A stretch of 64,000 bases of DNA, taken from the NCBI GenBank assembly GCA_004835665.1, contig RBKR01000022.1, forward strand, positions 806,001 through 870,000, written 5' to 3'. The DNA comes from Phoma sp. XZ068 (Eukaryota; Ascomycota; Dothideomycetes; Pleosporales; Didymellaceae). The translations under genes were made by a program, and so were the position numbers. The notes beneath the pieces were generated by a model, which had not been told where the DNA came from, ran no database searches, and worked only from the letters and a program-made list of their open reading frames with translations. Of the stretch, positions 1 through 12,433 are shown piece by piece (positions within the stretch are counted from its first letter, which is position 1; the number at the start of each line of letters is the position of its first letter).

Positions 1-702
1 TGCGCCTTTGTGTCTTTGTGGAGCCGTGGAGTGAGGAAGCACGACCCCTTGCCCGCCGATCCAGCCTTCTCTGGTATGCAATTTCCATGTTCATAGCTCG
101 TACACGTGACAATTGCCTTTTCGAGCTCTGCTGTACGCGACTGCCACTTGGGAACGCAAGAATCAGTCCACATCAACGCGCAATCTGTCAATTGCACTCT
201 GCAACTGTCAGGCAACGACTCTTGCTTGCTCTGCATCGAATCTGCTTAATTTCACAACTGCACCAACAGTTGTTCGCGGAGCGGGGGTTTTGGATTTTGG
301 GTTTTAGCGCCAAATCTGCGAGGAGCACGCTGGGGGCAGTTGCCAGCACCACCCCTTTCCCAGCGAAGCGTACCACGCCTGCCTCCTTCAACGTCGCAGC
401 ATCCACCGCACCGCATCCACGCCGTCCTCGCTCGCAGCCACCTGCAGCTCTCCCAATTCCATTCCTTTGAGTGCATCGCTTCACGCGCGAGCATAACTAC
501 TGTTGACAGGTACGCCGCCGTCCTACCACCCTGTTTCACTTTATTTCTCCGGGGTTTGGCCTCCGTCGCGTCTCCATATTGTTTGGCAACAACCACGGCC
601 AGCCACACTACACATTGTGGGCAAACCTGCTGACCACGCATCGCCCTACAGTACTCTCTCGCTCCACGCCATCCCCTCTGCGACCGCAGCTCCACCGCCG
701 CC
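1..702. other. Upstream region and leader of the septin gene
   Basis: No convincing gene is seen. The stretch is rich in C and T, as is usual for leaders of highly expressed ascomycete genes, and overlapping short frames on both strands have no recognisable protein. It probably holds the promoter and 5' untranslated region of the septin gene. Its left part may belong to a neighbour outside the window. Confidence 0.5.
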
Positions 703-2399
703 ATGGGTAAGAAACACCCCCAGCCCGACGCCGCATTCCGCGACATCGACCGCTACTTGAGCCGCAAGCCTGTCAACTGCCTCAGGCACATATGCTGTAA
801 CAAGAGCGAACGTGCGGCAGTCTCAATGCAGCCCTGACGCCGGCTGATGTTGCCGTCTCTTTCGGCCACACCACCCTCCTTCCCACACAGGGGCTAACCA
901 CAAACACAGAATCCAACGGCGCCGTATCGCCCGCCCCTCCCTCGCGTGCGTCCCCGTCACCACCGACAACCGCGAACGGTCCGTTTGCTGTGGATCACAA
1001 CACCTCCATGGCTAACGAAGAAGCAGCACTCCCCCAAACCGTCACAGCGAAGAACCCTAAGCTCGCGGCACAGATGGCGAACGACCTGAATATTGTGCGC
1101 AGGAAGCTCACAGGTTACGTCGGTTTCGCAAACCTGCCCAACCAGTGGCACCGCAAGAGTGTGCGCAAGGGCTTCAACTTCAACGTTATGGTCGTTGGTA
1201 TGACTCCACTGAAACCGAAAGCTGTCGGCGATACACTAACACGCTATCAGGTGAATCTGGCCTTGGAAAGTCGACCCTCGTGAACACACTGTTCAACACC
1301 TCCCTGTACCCTCCCAAGGAGCGCAAGCCCCCGAGCATCGACATCTCCAAGACTGTTTCGATACAGTCTATCAGCGCCGACATCGAGGAGAACGGCGTTC
1401 GTCTGCGATTGACCGTCGTCGACACACCCGGCTTCGGTGACTTCATCAACAACGATGAATCGTGGGACCCCATTGTTAAGAACATTGAGCAACGATTTGA
1501 CGCCTATCTCGATGCCGAGAACAAGGTGAACCGCATGAACATTGTTGACAACCGCATCCACGCTGTTGTATACTTCATCCAGCCTACTGGCCACTCCCTC
1601 AAGCCTCTCGATGTTGAGGTCATGAAGAAGCTGCACACCAAGGTCAACCTTATCCCCGTTGTTGCCAAGGCCGACACAGTATCCGACGACGAGATCGACA
1701 ACTTCAAGAAGAGGGTGCGTATTCGCTATAAGACCAGCAAGTTCGTAAGCTGACAATTTTTAGATTCTTGCAGACATCAAGCACCACGGCATTCAGATCT
1801 TCGAAGGACCGCGATACGAGCTTGACGACGAGGAGACCATCGCTGAGAACCAGGAGATCATGGCCAAGGTCCCATTCGCTGTTGTTGGTTCGAACGACGA
1901 GGTTGTCACTGCTGACGGCCGCAAGGTCCGTGGTCGCGCCATGCCTTGGGGTGTTGTCGAGGTCGATAACGAGGAGCACTGCGACTTCGTCAAGCTGCGA
2001 CAGATGTTGATCCGCACTCACATGGAAGAGCTCAAGGAGAACACCAACAACACACTCTACGAGAACTACCGTTCCGAGAAGCTCACAGCCATGGGTGTCC
2101 AGCAAGACTCCAGCGTGTTCAAGGAGGTCAACCCTGCGGTCAAGCAGGAAGAGGAGCGCTCGTTGCACGAGCAGAAGCTCCAGAAGATGGAGATGGAAAT
2201 GAAGATGGTCTTCCAGCAGAAGGTCAACGAGAAGGAGAGCAAGCTGCGACAGAGCGAAGAGGAGCTGTACGCTCGTCACAAGGAGATGAAGGACCAGCTC
2301 GACCGACAACGATCAGAGCTCGAGGAGAAGAAGGCACGCATCGAGTCCGGACGGCCGCTGGAAGAGAAGGGCAAGAGGAAGGGCTTCTCCCTCCGTTAA
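703..2399 (+). CDS. aspB: Septin, AspB/Cdc3 type
   Basis: Septin GTPase that assembles into hetero-oligomeric filaments and rings at septation and branching sites. Model: exons 703-706, 910-1197, 1251-1714 and 1764-2399, giving 463 aa. A. nidulans AspB is of similar size. Visible motifs are the P-loop GESGLGKS (about residues 98-105), the G3 motif DTPGFGD (about 155) and the G4 motif AKAD (about 236). The charged C-terminus after about residue 370 looks like the septin coiled coil. All introns are GT..AG with phases that agree. The first coding exon is only ATGG, joined across a 203-bp intron (GTAAG..GCTAAC..CACAG) to a Ser/Pro-rich N-terminus. A fallback start is the in-frame ATG at 1008. 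Family assignment is firm; the subgroup (AspB rather than Cdc12/AspC) rests on the remembered N-terminal signature before the P-loop. The 4-nt exon is an inference. Confidence 0.9.
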
Positions 2400-3407
2400 G
2401 CCAGGGTACTTGGTGTCCGTTCGTTCTGACACCGCGCCCGGCTTTTGCCCTCTACTTCTTTCTCTCCTCCCTCTTACAGACTTGTTTAATATGATGCCGC
2501 TTGACGATACCACTGGGTGTTATCGACAGACGACTAATACGGCGGTGCAATTTTGGCGAGTAGAAGGCAGCGGTGTCGTCTCTTGGTCCAGATATCCCGG
2601 CTGTTGATTGATACCAACATCATTGCGCTCCTTCCGGTTCCCTTGTGTTCCCTTCGACTTCTTTATTATTTAGTACACGGGGCAGTTGTTCTCGGGCGAA
2701 GTGGGGGAGCGACAGGATACTTCTTTTCATGTATTCTACAACCTATCGTAGCAGTGAATTTCCTTTGTGGGTAGTGATCTGGTCCATGATGTACCTAAGA
2801 ATCTGAAAAACCAAAAAATGTCATGTCTCATGTGAACGATAAGCACTGCGAGAGCTCTCAGTTAGCTTTCCAAGCTTCGCCTGTTCGCCTTGCGCTTGCA
2901 CCTGCGACGATCGTCAGGGTGCAGCAGTAGTGGGTGGGGCGCCATCAGGCCTGTGCACTCGAGCCAGTACTGGAAGTGGCTGCGCGAAGGGCATTTCGTC
3001 ATCACCCAAACGCCCACGAGCTGGTTTGCGTGCCGCTTCCTGAAGCTACAAAAGTTGATCTCCCACTCTTCTTCATTTAACATCCTCGTCCGCATCTTAC
3101 CTGCCTCATCCGACTATTGAGCTCCAGTTCGGGTGCTATTTCCTGTTCGGTAAGTTGCACTCATTCGGCTGCGCACAGGGAGCGAGCGTCATAAGCAGCA
3201 GCGGGTCCCGAGCGCCGAACAAGCAGCGCCAGCCTTCGCTTCTTGCCAGATTGCACCCGACCCCTCCGCAAAGACACCCAACTGTTGTGTATAAGCTCGA
3301 GTACCATTGGTCTTGCGCATTGAACACAATAATTGTCTATCTAGACCTGTGCTGACCGTCCAAGCTGCACATTACCTAGCCCACACGACACCCGTTGAAT
3401 TCCCACA
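2400..3407. other. Intergenic: septin 3' end and Pom33-type gene promoter
   Basis: No supported gene. The first part is presumably the septin 3' untranslated region. The part before 3408 is the leader of the membrane protein gene. Short frames on both strands are not gene-like. Confidence 0.5.
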
Positions 3408-4310
3408 ATGGCCCCTCCTCCGCCCTCCAACCTTCCTCTGGGCCAGCGCTTAGCTGCCCTCGCGCAGACCCTGCAGTTTGCGTGGTTTGCTGGCCACGTT
3501 ACTCTGCTGCTGGCTTCGCTGAGATACTCACTGTCGTACATTACCTTCAACTACAACTCCAAGTGGGCAGCCTTCTCGTACCGCACAGCTTTCGTGTCTG
3601 CCTGTGTCACCTATGGCATTGTTGTCTACAAGGCATACCGTGCCCGCATGAGGGCCGGTAAGCAGGGTGGTGTTATGGCTCTGGCTACCGACGAGAACGT
3701 CCAGTACCTGAGTAAGTATTTACTGCACATAGAGCTCTTGTTTTCCCCGCAACAAACTGACAGCAATGTAGTCATGGCGCTCGTCTGGCTCTTCATGCGC
3801 CAGATCCCCCTCGCAGTACTACCCTTCACAGTCTACTCCATCTTCCACGTTGCAACCTACGTGCGCTCCAACCTGATCCCCACCATCAGCCCTCAGCCTG
3901 CAGCTGCTGCACCTGGCGCTAAGCCCCAGGCCTCGGCTTTCGCTGAGACCATTGGCAAGTTCGTCAAGGAGTACTACGATGCTAGCATGACTCTGGTCGC
4001 TCTCCTCGAGATTGCCCTCTGGTTCCGCGTTCTTGGTTCCGCACTCCTCTTCCAGAAGGGCTCATGGATCCTGCTCGCAATCTACACTGTCTTCTTCCGC
4101 GCCCGCTACGCTCAGAGCACCTTTGTCCAGGACGCTATCAACCAGGTCACTGCGCGCATTGACGCTCAGCTCGCTAACCAGAGCACTCCTCCCGCTGCTC
4201 GCCAGGGCTGGGGAACCTTCAAGACCGTCGTCCGCCAGGCCGCTGACGCGACCGACATCCGCAAGTACGTCGGCAACCAGCCCGGCGGTGCCCCCAAGAA
4301 GGCCCAGTAA
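3408..4310 (+). CDS. POM33: TMEM33/Pom33/Tts1-family membrane protein
   Basis: Predicted multi-pass ER/nuclear-envelope protein of the TMEM33 family (yeast Pom33/Per33, fission yeast Tts1), which supports ER tubule shape and nuclear pore distribution. Exons 3408-3711 and 3772-4310 give 280 aa. The 60-bp intron (GTAAGT..GTAG) restores a continuous frame with a split Ile codon. Hydrophobic stretches lie near residues 20-45, 55-72, 103-130 and 185-220. The C-terminus is hydrophilic and basic and ends in a Gly/Pro/Lys-rich tail. Length and hydrophobic pattern match the family. The ATG at 3408 follows a CACA-type leader. The symbol is given by family resemblance, and orthology is not proven. Confidence 0.82.
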   Translation: MAPPPPSNLPLGQRLAALAQTLQFAWFAGHVTLLLASLRYSLSYITFNYNSKWAAFSYRTAFVSACVTYGIVVYKAYRARMRAGKQGGVMALATDENVQYLSKYLLHIELLFSPQQTDSNVVMALVWLFMRQIPLAVLPFTVYSIFHVATYVRSNLIPTISPQPAAAAPGAKPQASAFAETIGKFVKEYYDASMTLVALLEIALWFRVLGSALLFQKGSWILLAIYTVFFRARYAQSTFVQDAINQVTARIDAQLANQSTPPAARQGWGTFKTVVRQAADATDIRKYVGNQPGGAPKKAQ

Positions 4311-6892
4311 GCGCTTTAAATCTTGAAAAGCGTGCGACAATGACCTGCTTCCGACTCGCGGCGCTGTGCGCGGGTTGGAGGTCCGAGGTATGACAAGTTA
4401 TGACGTATGAAGCTATACGGTCGCGACAAAATAAAGAGATTGAGAGTTGGAATGGAACAAGAGACGAGTCTAGTCGTGGTATGTTGAAAGGAAGGATAGT
4501 ATACTCTTCGGGAGCATGACAGGAACGGAGCTGAAGTCGGATTGGTCTGCATTGTCTTGCGACCAGGATATACCTCTGAGCATTTTCGTAGCTGTAGAGT
4601 GGCGTTTTCTTGCAATTGAATATGTTATTTTGATCTCAATATTCCATGGTAACGAAGACTAGAGAAGAGCATGTTTTCAGCCGCACCCACGTTTCACATG
4701 CCAGCTCTTGCACAGCATGGGTGGCTGCGGGGAGCTTGTGGAGGCTGACGTCTTCAGCTGCTCCCGCTACCGGTACCGACGCCCACGTCTTTGTCTCACG
4801 TCTTATGGAGTTCTCAAATTGCAGACAAAGACTATGACATGCTAGAAGTGGTTACAATGTCTTGGGCATCACCTGCGCTACATTCAAACGCTGTAATATC
4901 GATGTCGTGAGCAAGGCATTTCGCTTGTTTAGCTCCCACACATGCACTCGCCTCCACATGCCGCTCGAATCAAGCATGAGGCCTGCAGAATGGGCAGCCA
5001 CATCGGCTGTCGACATGATGATGTGAGCGGCGCCTGTCAAATTTCGCTGCTCACGTTGTACTGCCTGCGGGCGGGATGGTTCGACACATATGCAGGGCGC
5101 GAAGGGAAGAAACGATGGACATGCGTTTGTGTTTTCCGCATTCTCACATCACCTGCGGCTGATCGAGATGCTCAACAGGAGACGGTCTCCACAGGCATTT
5201 TCTCGAAGTTCGGAATTGTGGGATTGTGGGTGGAACGATTGGAGTGGAGCGGAAGTGCGTTTGGCTAAACTTTGGTGCTGATGTATGTGGGACTGGTGTG
5301 AGATCTGGATAGATTGCTTCCGTGGAGGGTATCCATGTCTGTTCTTGCTTTCTTGGATGGCAGACAGGGGGCTTCACGATGCAGCCTCCGATACACTCTG
5401 CAGGGAATTACAGGATCGTGGACGTCCAATGTTCATACTCTACGTCGGGCGTGCTCGGTGCGCATTTGCCGTTCCTGGACCCACTGCATGTTTATAGAAC
5501 GCCCCTGTCAGCACGCACACTCAAGCGACCTCGCTCTTCACGGGTCTGCAGACGGTCTGTCCCGTTGCTGTGTTTCTGTGCTGCCTTCTTACTAGCGCGA
5601 TGGGTCTGGCAATATGGGCCAGCACATCTCACATGCATCTAAAGGATCTCGGAGGATTGAAGCGAAGCACGATCCCACACGCGCTCCATGAGTCGCTGTG
5701 CAATCGGAAAAACCCAACGTCCATGCCGCCACTGCAGAATGGCGCGAGAACGTGCGTGCGAATATCGTTAACTTGATGTTTAGCAGGCGGGTACGTCGCC
5801 TTTGGCGGCTTGGTTCAGAGGTGTGTGCTTGTCAAAAGCGGAGCGTAACGGATGTTCGATGCGCCCGAGCACCCGTATACGCACTCGTTCCGTGATACAG
5901 AGACGCTGCTGCGCCGCGGCGGAGAGGTGCAGACTATCTCGATGTAAATTGGCGGTGAGTGCGTGGTAGACTCGGGTGTTGGCTGGTTGCTATGGTCGGG
6001 CAAACGATGCGGTTGGTGCGTGGGTGGCGTGAGGTTGTCGATGAAGATGCAGAAGGGCCACTTTCGTGATACGAAACATTCCTCATTCGTCATTTTAGCA
6101 TCTCCGTGGTGGTGTGCAAACGAGCATCTGTTTGGCGGACATGGCCATCGATGTCTGAAGACCCTTCAGCCACCGACGGACAGTGGACGGGACAGGCGGC
6201 CTTACGCGAAGCTTTGTAGGCGAATTAATCAAACCTTGCACCGGTATTCCGTACAGCAGATTGGAATGTAGATCTGGGGAATTATCAGGGTAGATTAATT
6301 GGTATTGCGTCGTTGTGTGCGAGATCGCGCCATGGCAAGAGCATTCCTATGCAGGGAGCTGCACCTCTGCCTACCAGGAGAGGAAGGTCCAATGCAGTTC
6401 GTCCACCACCGTGGGCTTGCCGGCCTCGCAAACACCTGGGCATCCACAATTGCGTACCGCACGCTGACGGTGCGGCTAACGCCCGAACTTTCAATTTTCG
6501 CTTGCATGCCCCCTACTGCACTGCCTAGCACGCTAGGAGTTCAGGTAGGGCTTGGACGTGCGGCAGGGAGACCGCTACGGGTTAAGGAGCTGGACGGCGC
6601 TAGTGAGCGCACCGTCAGACGCTTCACCGTTTCGAATACTGTCGTCTTTTTGGGACAGCTGTATATAGTGCTGTGGATGCCCTCGTTGTCAAGCCTTTTG
6701 TTCTTCTCCCTTTACCGACTATTCTCAAGCCACCACGCCGTTTCGACCCTTCAATCTGCGTCTCGATAAACGAAACACTGGAATGATCATCCAAGCAACA
6801 CCACACCGACCGTTCCTGTACAAGAATACCTGAATCCGCAGCAAGCATTTGTGGCCTTGAGCAGAAACACCAATAGCAAAACCGTTTTCAAG
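4311..6892. other. Long gene-free interval upstream of the cyclin gene
   Basis: About 2.6 kb with no supported protein gene. The longest plus-strand frame (6299-6769) has no recognisable motif and an unconvincing composition. The left end should hold the 3' end of the Pom33-type gene. The right end holds the cyclin promoter, with a TATA-like GTATATAG near 6661 about 230 bp before the cyclin ATG. No tRNA or structured RNA was recognised. A non-coding transcript or a long regulatory region is possible. Confidence 0.5.
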
Positions 6893-7964
6893 ATGGAACT
6901 CTCACCAGCTTTCTCTATCACCAGCGACATGACCGACGAAGAACTGGACCTCTACTTTGCAACATGCGGCTCGCTGTCGAACCTGCCTACCCCTCCTCCA
7001 GCAAAGGAGCACACCATCACCGAGAAGCCAACATCAACAACGTCAGACTTGCAAGAATTTGCTCCCGAACTACAAGGTTAGTTTGCCAACATCCAACAAC
7101 GCACTATTACACGTGCAGTATTTCCCCCCGGAGACAAGTTTGTTGTTGGTCTTGGGCATGTGGGACTTGCTCGGCTGAGCGACGTTCCCCTGCATATTAG
7201 CCTGCACCAACCAGCTTGCGCGACGTCACCGCAGTCTCCTTTTCTTTCAAACCCACATTCCATGGTGTTCCTGTCGATCGATGACTTTTCATGCCAAAGC
7301 TTGCCTACTCGCCACACTCATTATTGGACACGAACGCTGACGACTATCTTTAGCACACGCGACCCATCTTGCCAACCTCGTCCCGTTGAACGTCTCCACA
7401 ACCCGACCTTCTGTGCCTAGCATCCGCGGGTATCTGGAACGGTCATGCCTGCCAGACGAGGTCGTTGCCTTTGCTGCCTGCATCCTTGATGCCCTGTCGT
7501 ATCGCTTCGCTGCTACGTGGCGGGAGACTTTAATGCTGTCCAACTATGCCAGGGATCTCAAGTTTTTCATGAAAACCGACACATGTCATCATGCATCCGT
7601 CAGCCCAGATGTCCTTGTCCTTGCCGCCTTGTCTCTGGCACATGGTTTCTTCAACGACACTCGTCGATCTGCCCACTATTGGGCAGTTGGCATGAGCCGT
7701 AACCAGTTCACCATCCAGGAACTCGAAGCCACAAAACGGTCGATACTGCAAGACATGGATTATGGGCTCTGCCGCATCACTGAAGGCATGATGGACAGCA
7801 TGCTGCGAGACATGCAGCGTACTAAGGCATCGCCTGTGACAGCGACACTGGCGAATGTGAGTGACTCTGTCGCAAAAGCTGGCCGTCGTCGAAACTTCTC
7901 CATTGATCTGTCCGGCAAAGCAGTGTGGAAGAATGGCGTTCAGACACCGGAACCTAGCCCATAG
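6893..7964 (+). CDS. Cyclin-domain protein, PCL/Pho80-like
   Basis: Probable cyclin that would bind a Pho85-type cyclin-dependent kinase. Exons 6893-7076 and 7354-7964 give 264 aa. The 277-bp intron starts GTTAGT and ends in a CGCTGAC..TTTAG context, and the joined frame is continuous through a split Ala codon. The core at about residues 85-195 has the cyclin-box pattern: a helix starting LPDEVVAFAA, a later SPDVLVLAALSLAHGFF helix, then a W..G motif and an F(T/S)xxE(L/I)xxxKxxxLxxxDY block typical of PCL cyclins. The N-terminus is acidic and Ser/Thr/Pro-rich with a possible PEST character. The long upstream region and unusually long intron suggest transcriptional control. The exact cyclin subgroup is uncertain. 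Confidence 0.75.
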
Positions 7965-9041
7965 ACGCAGACGTGGTGTTTTCATTCCGTGTTTTTGCAT
8001 CGCCTTCTTCGCACTACAGCGTTGGCTTCGCTTCTCTTGCAGCGCTTACGATACCCACTTTGTCCCATCATTCAAGTCATTCAGCATTTCAGCGGCATCA
8101 GCATCAAGGAGTCTTTGGGCGTATTTTAGCTAGGAGGATTGAACTCACCTGCCTCATTTGTTGCATAGTTTGCACGATACCCTCTTGTACACATGGTTGC
8201 CGTCATGGCACCATCTAGCATTCATGTAGCATAGCATCGCACAATCATACACGTATTACATAGTTTCTACTCTTTTTCTACTCTACACATCTGGACACGT
8301 ACACAACAAAATCACGCAATGACTTGACTGTGTGCGCAAGGCTGACAGGAGGCTCACGAATCAGTCCAGCAGTTTTCTTGCACAGAGCCGCCCGAGCTTT
8401 CTTCCGCGTTCAGCATCCACCGACGTCACGTCCCTTCCCCTCCATCACACCACCGACTCTGGCCATGCCCAAGTCACCGCCTCGTCGTATATGAAACCGT
8501 TTAGTGCACTTTTGCGATCTTCAGGATGCCACAAGCGCATTGGATGACTCTCAGTCGAGTTAGCCAGCCGCTTCGCGCTCAAGGACTGGTTGGTGCAAGG
8601 TCTGGCTACCCCACTAAGCTCCATACCCCATGCGGTTCACCAACCGCGTGCATCAAGCTTGCAGCTCAACAGCTGTCGAGCTGTTGCTAGGCTGTCAGCC
8701 TCGATCGCTTCCCCGCGTTCGATTATAGTCGTCAGCATCTCCTGATGTCAATTGACATGTGGTCGTGCTTCGCTCCTGTTGCTTGCCTGCGTGAAGCTCT
8801 CGTTCCTGCGGCATAATCACCCGTTGCTATCCTCTTACCTGATTGTAAACACTCAAACCTGCAAGTGGGCATACAGGCTTGCTAAGCTTAGCTCTTGGTC
8901 CCTAAGCTTCCGGCCCTTCCTCGACATACATACGTCTCCTCAGTCCTCTCCTCCACAATTCGTCCCTCCACGCCTCCATCCCCTGTGCGACACAGACACT
9001 CTCTTAGCAATTCGCCTTTCTCTGCAATTGACATCCTCAAG
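7965..9041. other. Intergenic between cyclin and glycogen phosphorylase
   Basis: No supported gene in about 1.1 kb. The right end, just before 9042, is a pyrimidine-rich leader of the phosphorylase gene. Short overlapping frames are not gene-like. Confidence 0.5.
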
Positions 9042-11984
9042 ATGGCGACTAGCAACCCTTCGCCACGGGAGCGCCGTCCCTCGACGAGTGCCCCGCTTGC
9101 TGACCTTAAGGGTCCTGTTGGGCCTGCCAACTTCACTCGCCCCAAGCACAAGAGGACCGTGACCGGTTTCGGTCCTGGCGAAATCAAGGCAGTTGAGAAC
9201 AGCATTCCAGAGCCTCAGCGTGAAGCTTGGAGGAAGTTTGTAAGTCAATCGGTCCTTGGATACCTTGATTGCGGGGTAGCTTCCTTGCACAGTGTGGGGT
9301 ACTGATAAGACAACCAGATGCCCAAGCCTTTCACCACATCCGACGAATTCAACAAGGAGACTGTCCGTCACATCGAGACTACCCTTGCGCGTTCGTTGTT
9401 CAACTGCGATGAGTCGGCTGCCTATGCTGGAACCGCCCTGGCGTTCCGCGATCGCCTGGTGCTGGACTGGAACAAGACACAGCAGAGCCAGACTTTTGCT
9501 GATCAGAAGCGTGTATACTGTGAGATACATGCATTGCAGCGGAAGAGAAGTGACTGACGCTCATAGACCTGTCTCTTGAGTTCTTGATGGGACGTGCTCT
9601 GGACAATGCTATGCTCAACGTTGAACAGAAAGACATTGCTACCAGTAAGTGTTCATTTGTTACAAGGTAGCCATTGGCTTTGCTAACACCTTTGTAGAGG
9701 GTCTTGCTGACCTCGGTTTCCGCATGGAAGATGTTGTTTCCCAAGAGCACGACGCAGCTCTCGGTAACGGCGGTCTTGGACGTCTCGCCGCTTGTTTCCT
9801 CGATTCGATGGCCTCCCTGAACTACCCAGCGTGGGGCTACGGACTGCGATACAGATACGGTATCTTTAAGCAGGAAATCGTCGACGGATATCAGGTCGAG
9901 GTACCAGACTACTGGCTTGACTTCAACCCATGGGAGTTCCAGAGACACGACATCACAGTCGATATTCAGTTCTACGGCCACGTGAACCGCTGGCAGGACG
10001 ATGAGGGCAGGCAGCAATCTTCTTGGGAAGGCGGCGAGATTGTCCAGGCTGTGGCTTATGATGTACCAGTTCCCGGCTACAAGACGGGTACTTGCAATAA
10101 CCTTCGCCTTTGGGGCAGCAAGGCTGCCAGCGGCGAGTTCGACTTCCAGAAGTTCAACTCTGGCGAGTATGAGAGCTCGGTTGCAGACCAGCAGCGTGCT
10201 GAGACTATCTCTGCTGTTTTGTACCCCAACGATAACCTTGAGCGTGGTAAGGAGCTCCGCCTCAAACAACAGTACTTCTGGTGCGCTGCCTCGCTCTACG
10301 ACATCGTGCGACGCTTCAAGAAGAGCAAGCGCGCCTGGAAGGAGTTCCCTAGCCAGGTCGCTATCCAGCTCAACGACACCCACCCGACTCTGGCCATCCC
10401 TGAACTGCAGAGAATTCTCGTCGATATTGAGGGTCTTGATTGGGATGATGCGTGGAACAGTAAGTGACCAAGACACATCTAACACTTCCGCCAGTACTAA
10501 CGATTTGCAGTTGTTCAGCAGACCTTCGGCTACACCAACCACACAGTTCTTCCCGAGGCGCTCGAGAAGTGGTCTGTTCCTTTGATGCAGCACCTCCTTC
10601 CCCGTCATCTCCAGGTAAGCCCTGATAACTTCACACTCAAGTACCAGTCTGCTAACCTAAGAAGATTATCTACGACATCAACTTGAACTTCCTCCAGTTT
10701 GTTGAGCGCAACTTCCCCAAGGACCGCGAGATGCTCGGCCGCGTTTCGATCATCGAGGAGTCGCAGCCAAAGATGGTCCGTATGGCATACCTTGCGCTCA
10801 TTGGTTCCCACAAGGTCAACGGTGTAGCTGAGCTGCACTCCGATCTGATCAAGACGACCATCTTCAAGGACTTTGTGAAGATCTATGGACCTGACAAATT
10901 CACAAATGTCACCAACGGCATCACACCGCGCAGATGGCTGCACCAAGCGAACCCAAGGCTTTCTGAGCTCATTGCCTCCAAGCTTGGTGGCTACGACTTC
11001 TTGAAGGACCTTACTCTGCTGCACAAGCTCGAGGCCTATGTTGACGATAAGGAGTTCAGGAAGGAGTTCCGCGAGATCAAGTTTGCCAACAAGGTTCGCC
11101 TTGCCCAACACATCAAGGAGCACAACGGCGTCACAGTCAACCCAGCAGCTCTCTTCGATGTTCAAGTCAAGCGTATCCACGAGTACAAGCGCCAACAGCT
11201 CAACATCTTCGGTGTCATCCACCGTTACCTCCAGATCAAGGCCATGTCACCAGAGGAGAGGAAGAAGCTTGCTCCTCGTGTCTCCATCTTCGGTGGCAAG
11301 GCTGCACCCGGATACTGGATGGCAAAGACTGTTATCCACCTCATAAACAAGGTCGGCGATGTTGTCAACAACGACAAGGATGTCGGTGACCTGCTCAAGG
11401 TCATTTTCTTGGAAGATTACAATGTCAGCAAGGCTGAGATTATCACGCCTGCCAGTGACATCAGCGAGCACATCTCCACCGCCGGTACCGAGGCGTCTGG
11501 TACAAGTAACATGAAGTTCTGCCTCAATGGTGGTCTCATCATCGGTACCTGCGACGGTGCCAACATCGAGATCACCCGTGAGATTGGCGAGGAGAACATT
11601 TTCCTCTTCGGCAACCTGTCCGAAGACGTTGAGGACCTTCGTCACGCTCACTTGTACAAGCACTACGAGCTCGAGCCTCAGCTTGCAAATGTCTTCGACC
11701 ACATCCACAAGGGCACCTTTGGCGATGCTGACCGCTTCTCTGCTCTGCTGAACGGCATCGTTGACCACGGCGACTACTACCTTGTCTCTGACGACTTTGA
11801 CTCGTACATCAAGACCCAGGAGACGATTGACGAGAGCTACAAGAACACTGAGGAGTGGACAACGAAGACCATCCTGACGGTCGCCCGTATGGGTTTCTTC
11901 ACCAGCGACAGGTGCATTGATGAGTACGCCGAGAGCATCTGGAACGTTGAGCCGCTCATTCCCAAGGCCGATCCTGCGCCGTAG
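9042..11984 (+). CDS. gph1: Glycogen phosphorylase
   Basis: PLP-dependent enzyme that releases glucose-1-phosphate from the non-reducing ends of glycogen in the cytosol. Six exons, 9042-9239, 9318-9519, 9567-9644, 9698-10459, 10511-10614 and 10665-11984, give 887 aa, close to yeast Gph1. All five introns are 43-78 bp with GT..AG ends and matching phases. The family core is plain: a YYLSLEFLMGRAL-type block, HDAALGNGGLGR, QLNDTHPTLAIPEL, NGITPRRWL, VKRIHEYKRQ and the PLP site EASGTSNMKF with the Schiff-base lysine at about residue 732. The N-terminus (about residues 1-60) is Ser/Pro/Arg-rich with an RRPS site. Yeast Gph1 is activated by N-terminal phosphorylation, so control of this kind is plausible but inferred. 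Confidence 0.97.
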
Positions 11985-12433
11985 ATAAAGCGATGATGCT
12001 ACGTCGAGTGATGAAATCTCGGCTAACGTATAGAACGCTTAGGTAAATCTGCATATTGGTAGATGGCTTTGAGTTTGGTATAATAGCAATGTTAAGTACC
12101 CGTGATGTTGGGTTTGACTGTTGCTTTCTGGTCGCGTAGACTGTGCACTGTGATCATGAAGTGCGTGCGAGTTAGACCAGCTCAGTTGTTCAGCCACAAA
12201 TATAGATGCATCATCCATTTTATACCCCATCTTTAGCCAAATTTTCAATCCCGCGATTGACTCCGATTCCAACGGAGGGTGTAGCTGCTCCTAGGTTGAC
12301 AACGGTTGCGAGCTGTGTAGCCAATCAGAGCTTGGACCCTGGTGAAACGCGCCTCAACGTCAACGCGCAAGCGCAATCTGGCAGGTAGAGCTGCAGCAAG
12401 CTCACCACAAGCGGAGCTCCAAACACACTCGCC
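11985..12433. other. Intergenic: phosphorylase 3' end and Yip1-family promoter
   Basis: No gene is seen in about 450 bp. It presumably holds the 3' untranslated region of glycogen phosphorylase and the short promoter and leader of the next gene. Confidence 0.5.

Noticed and set aside
990..1283. Open frame read on through the first septin intron
   Set aside because: It continues past the GTATG donor at 1198 and loses the P-loop; splicing 1198-1250 restores GESGLGKS.
6299..6769. 156-codon plus-strand frame upstream of the cyclin
   Set aside because: No recognisable motif and unlike the local coding style; probably leader or chance.
9400..10608. 402-codon minus-strand frame
   Set aside because: It is the antisense shadow of the glycogen phosphorylase exons.
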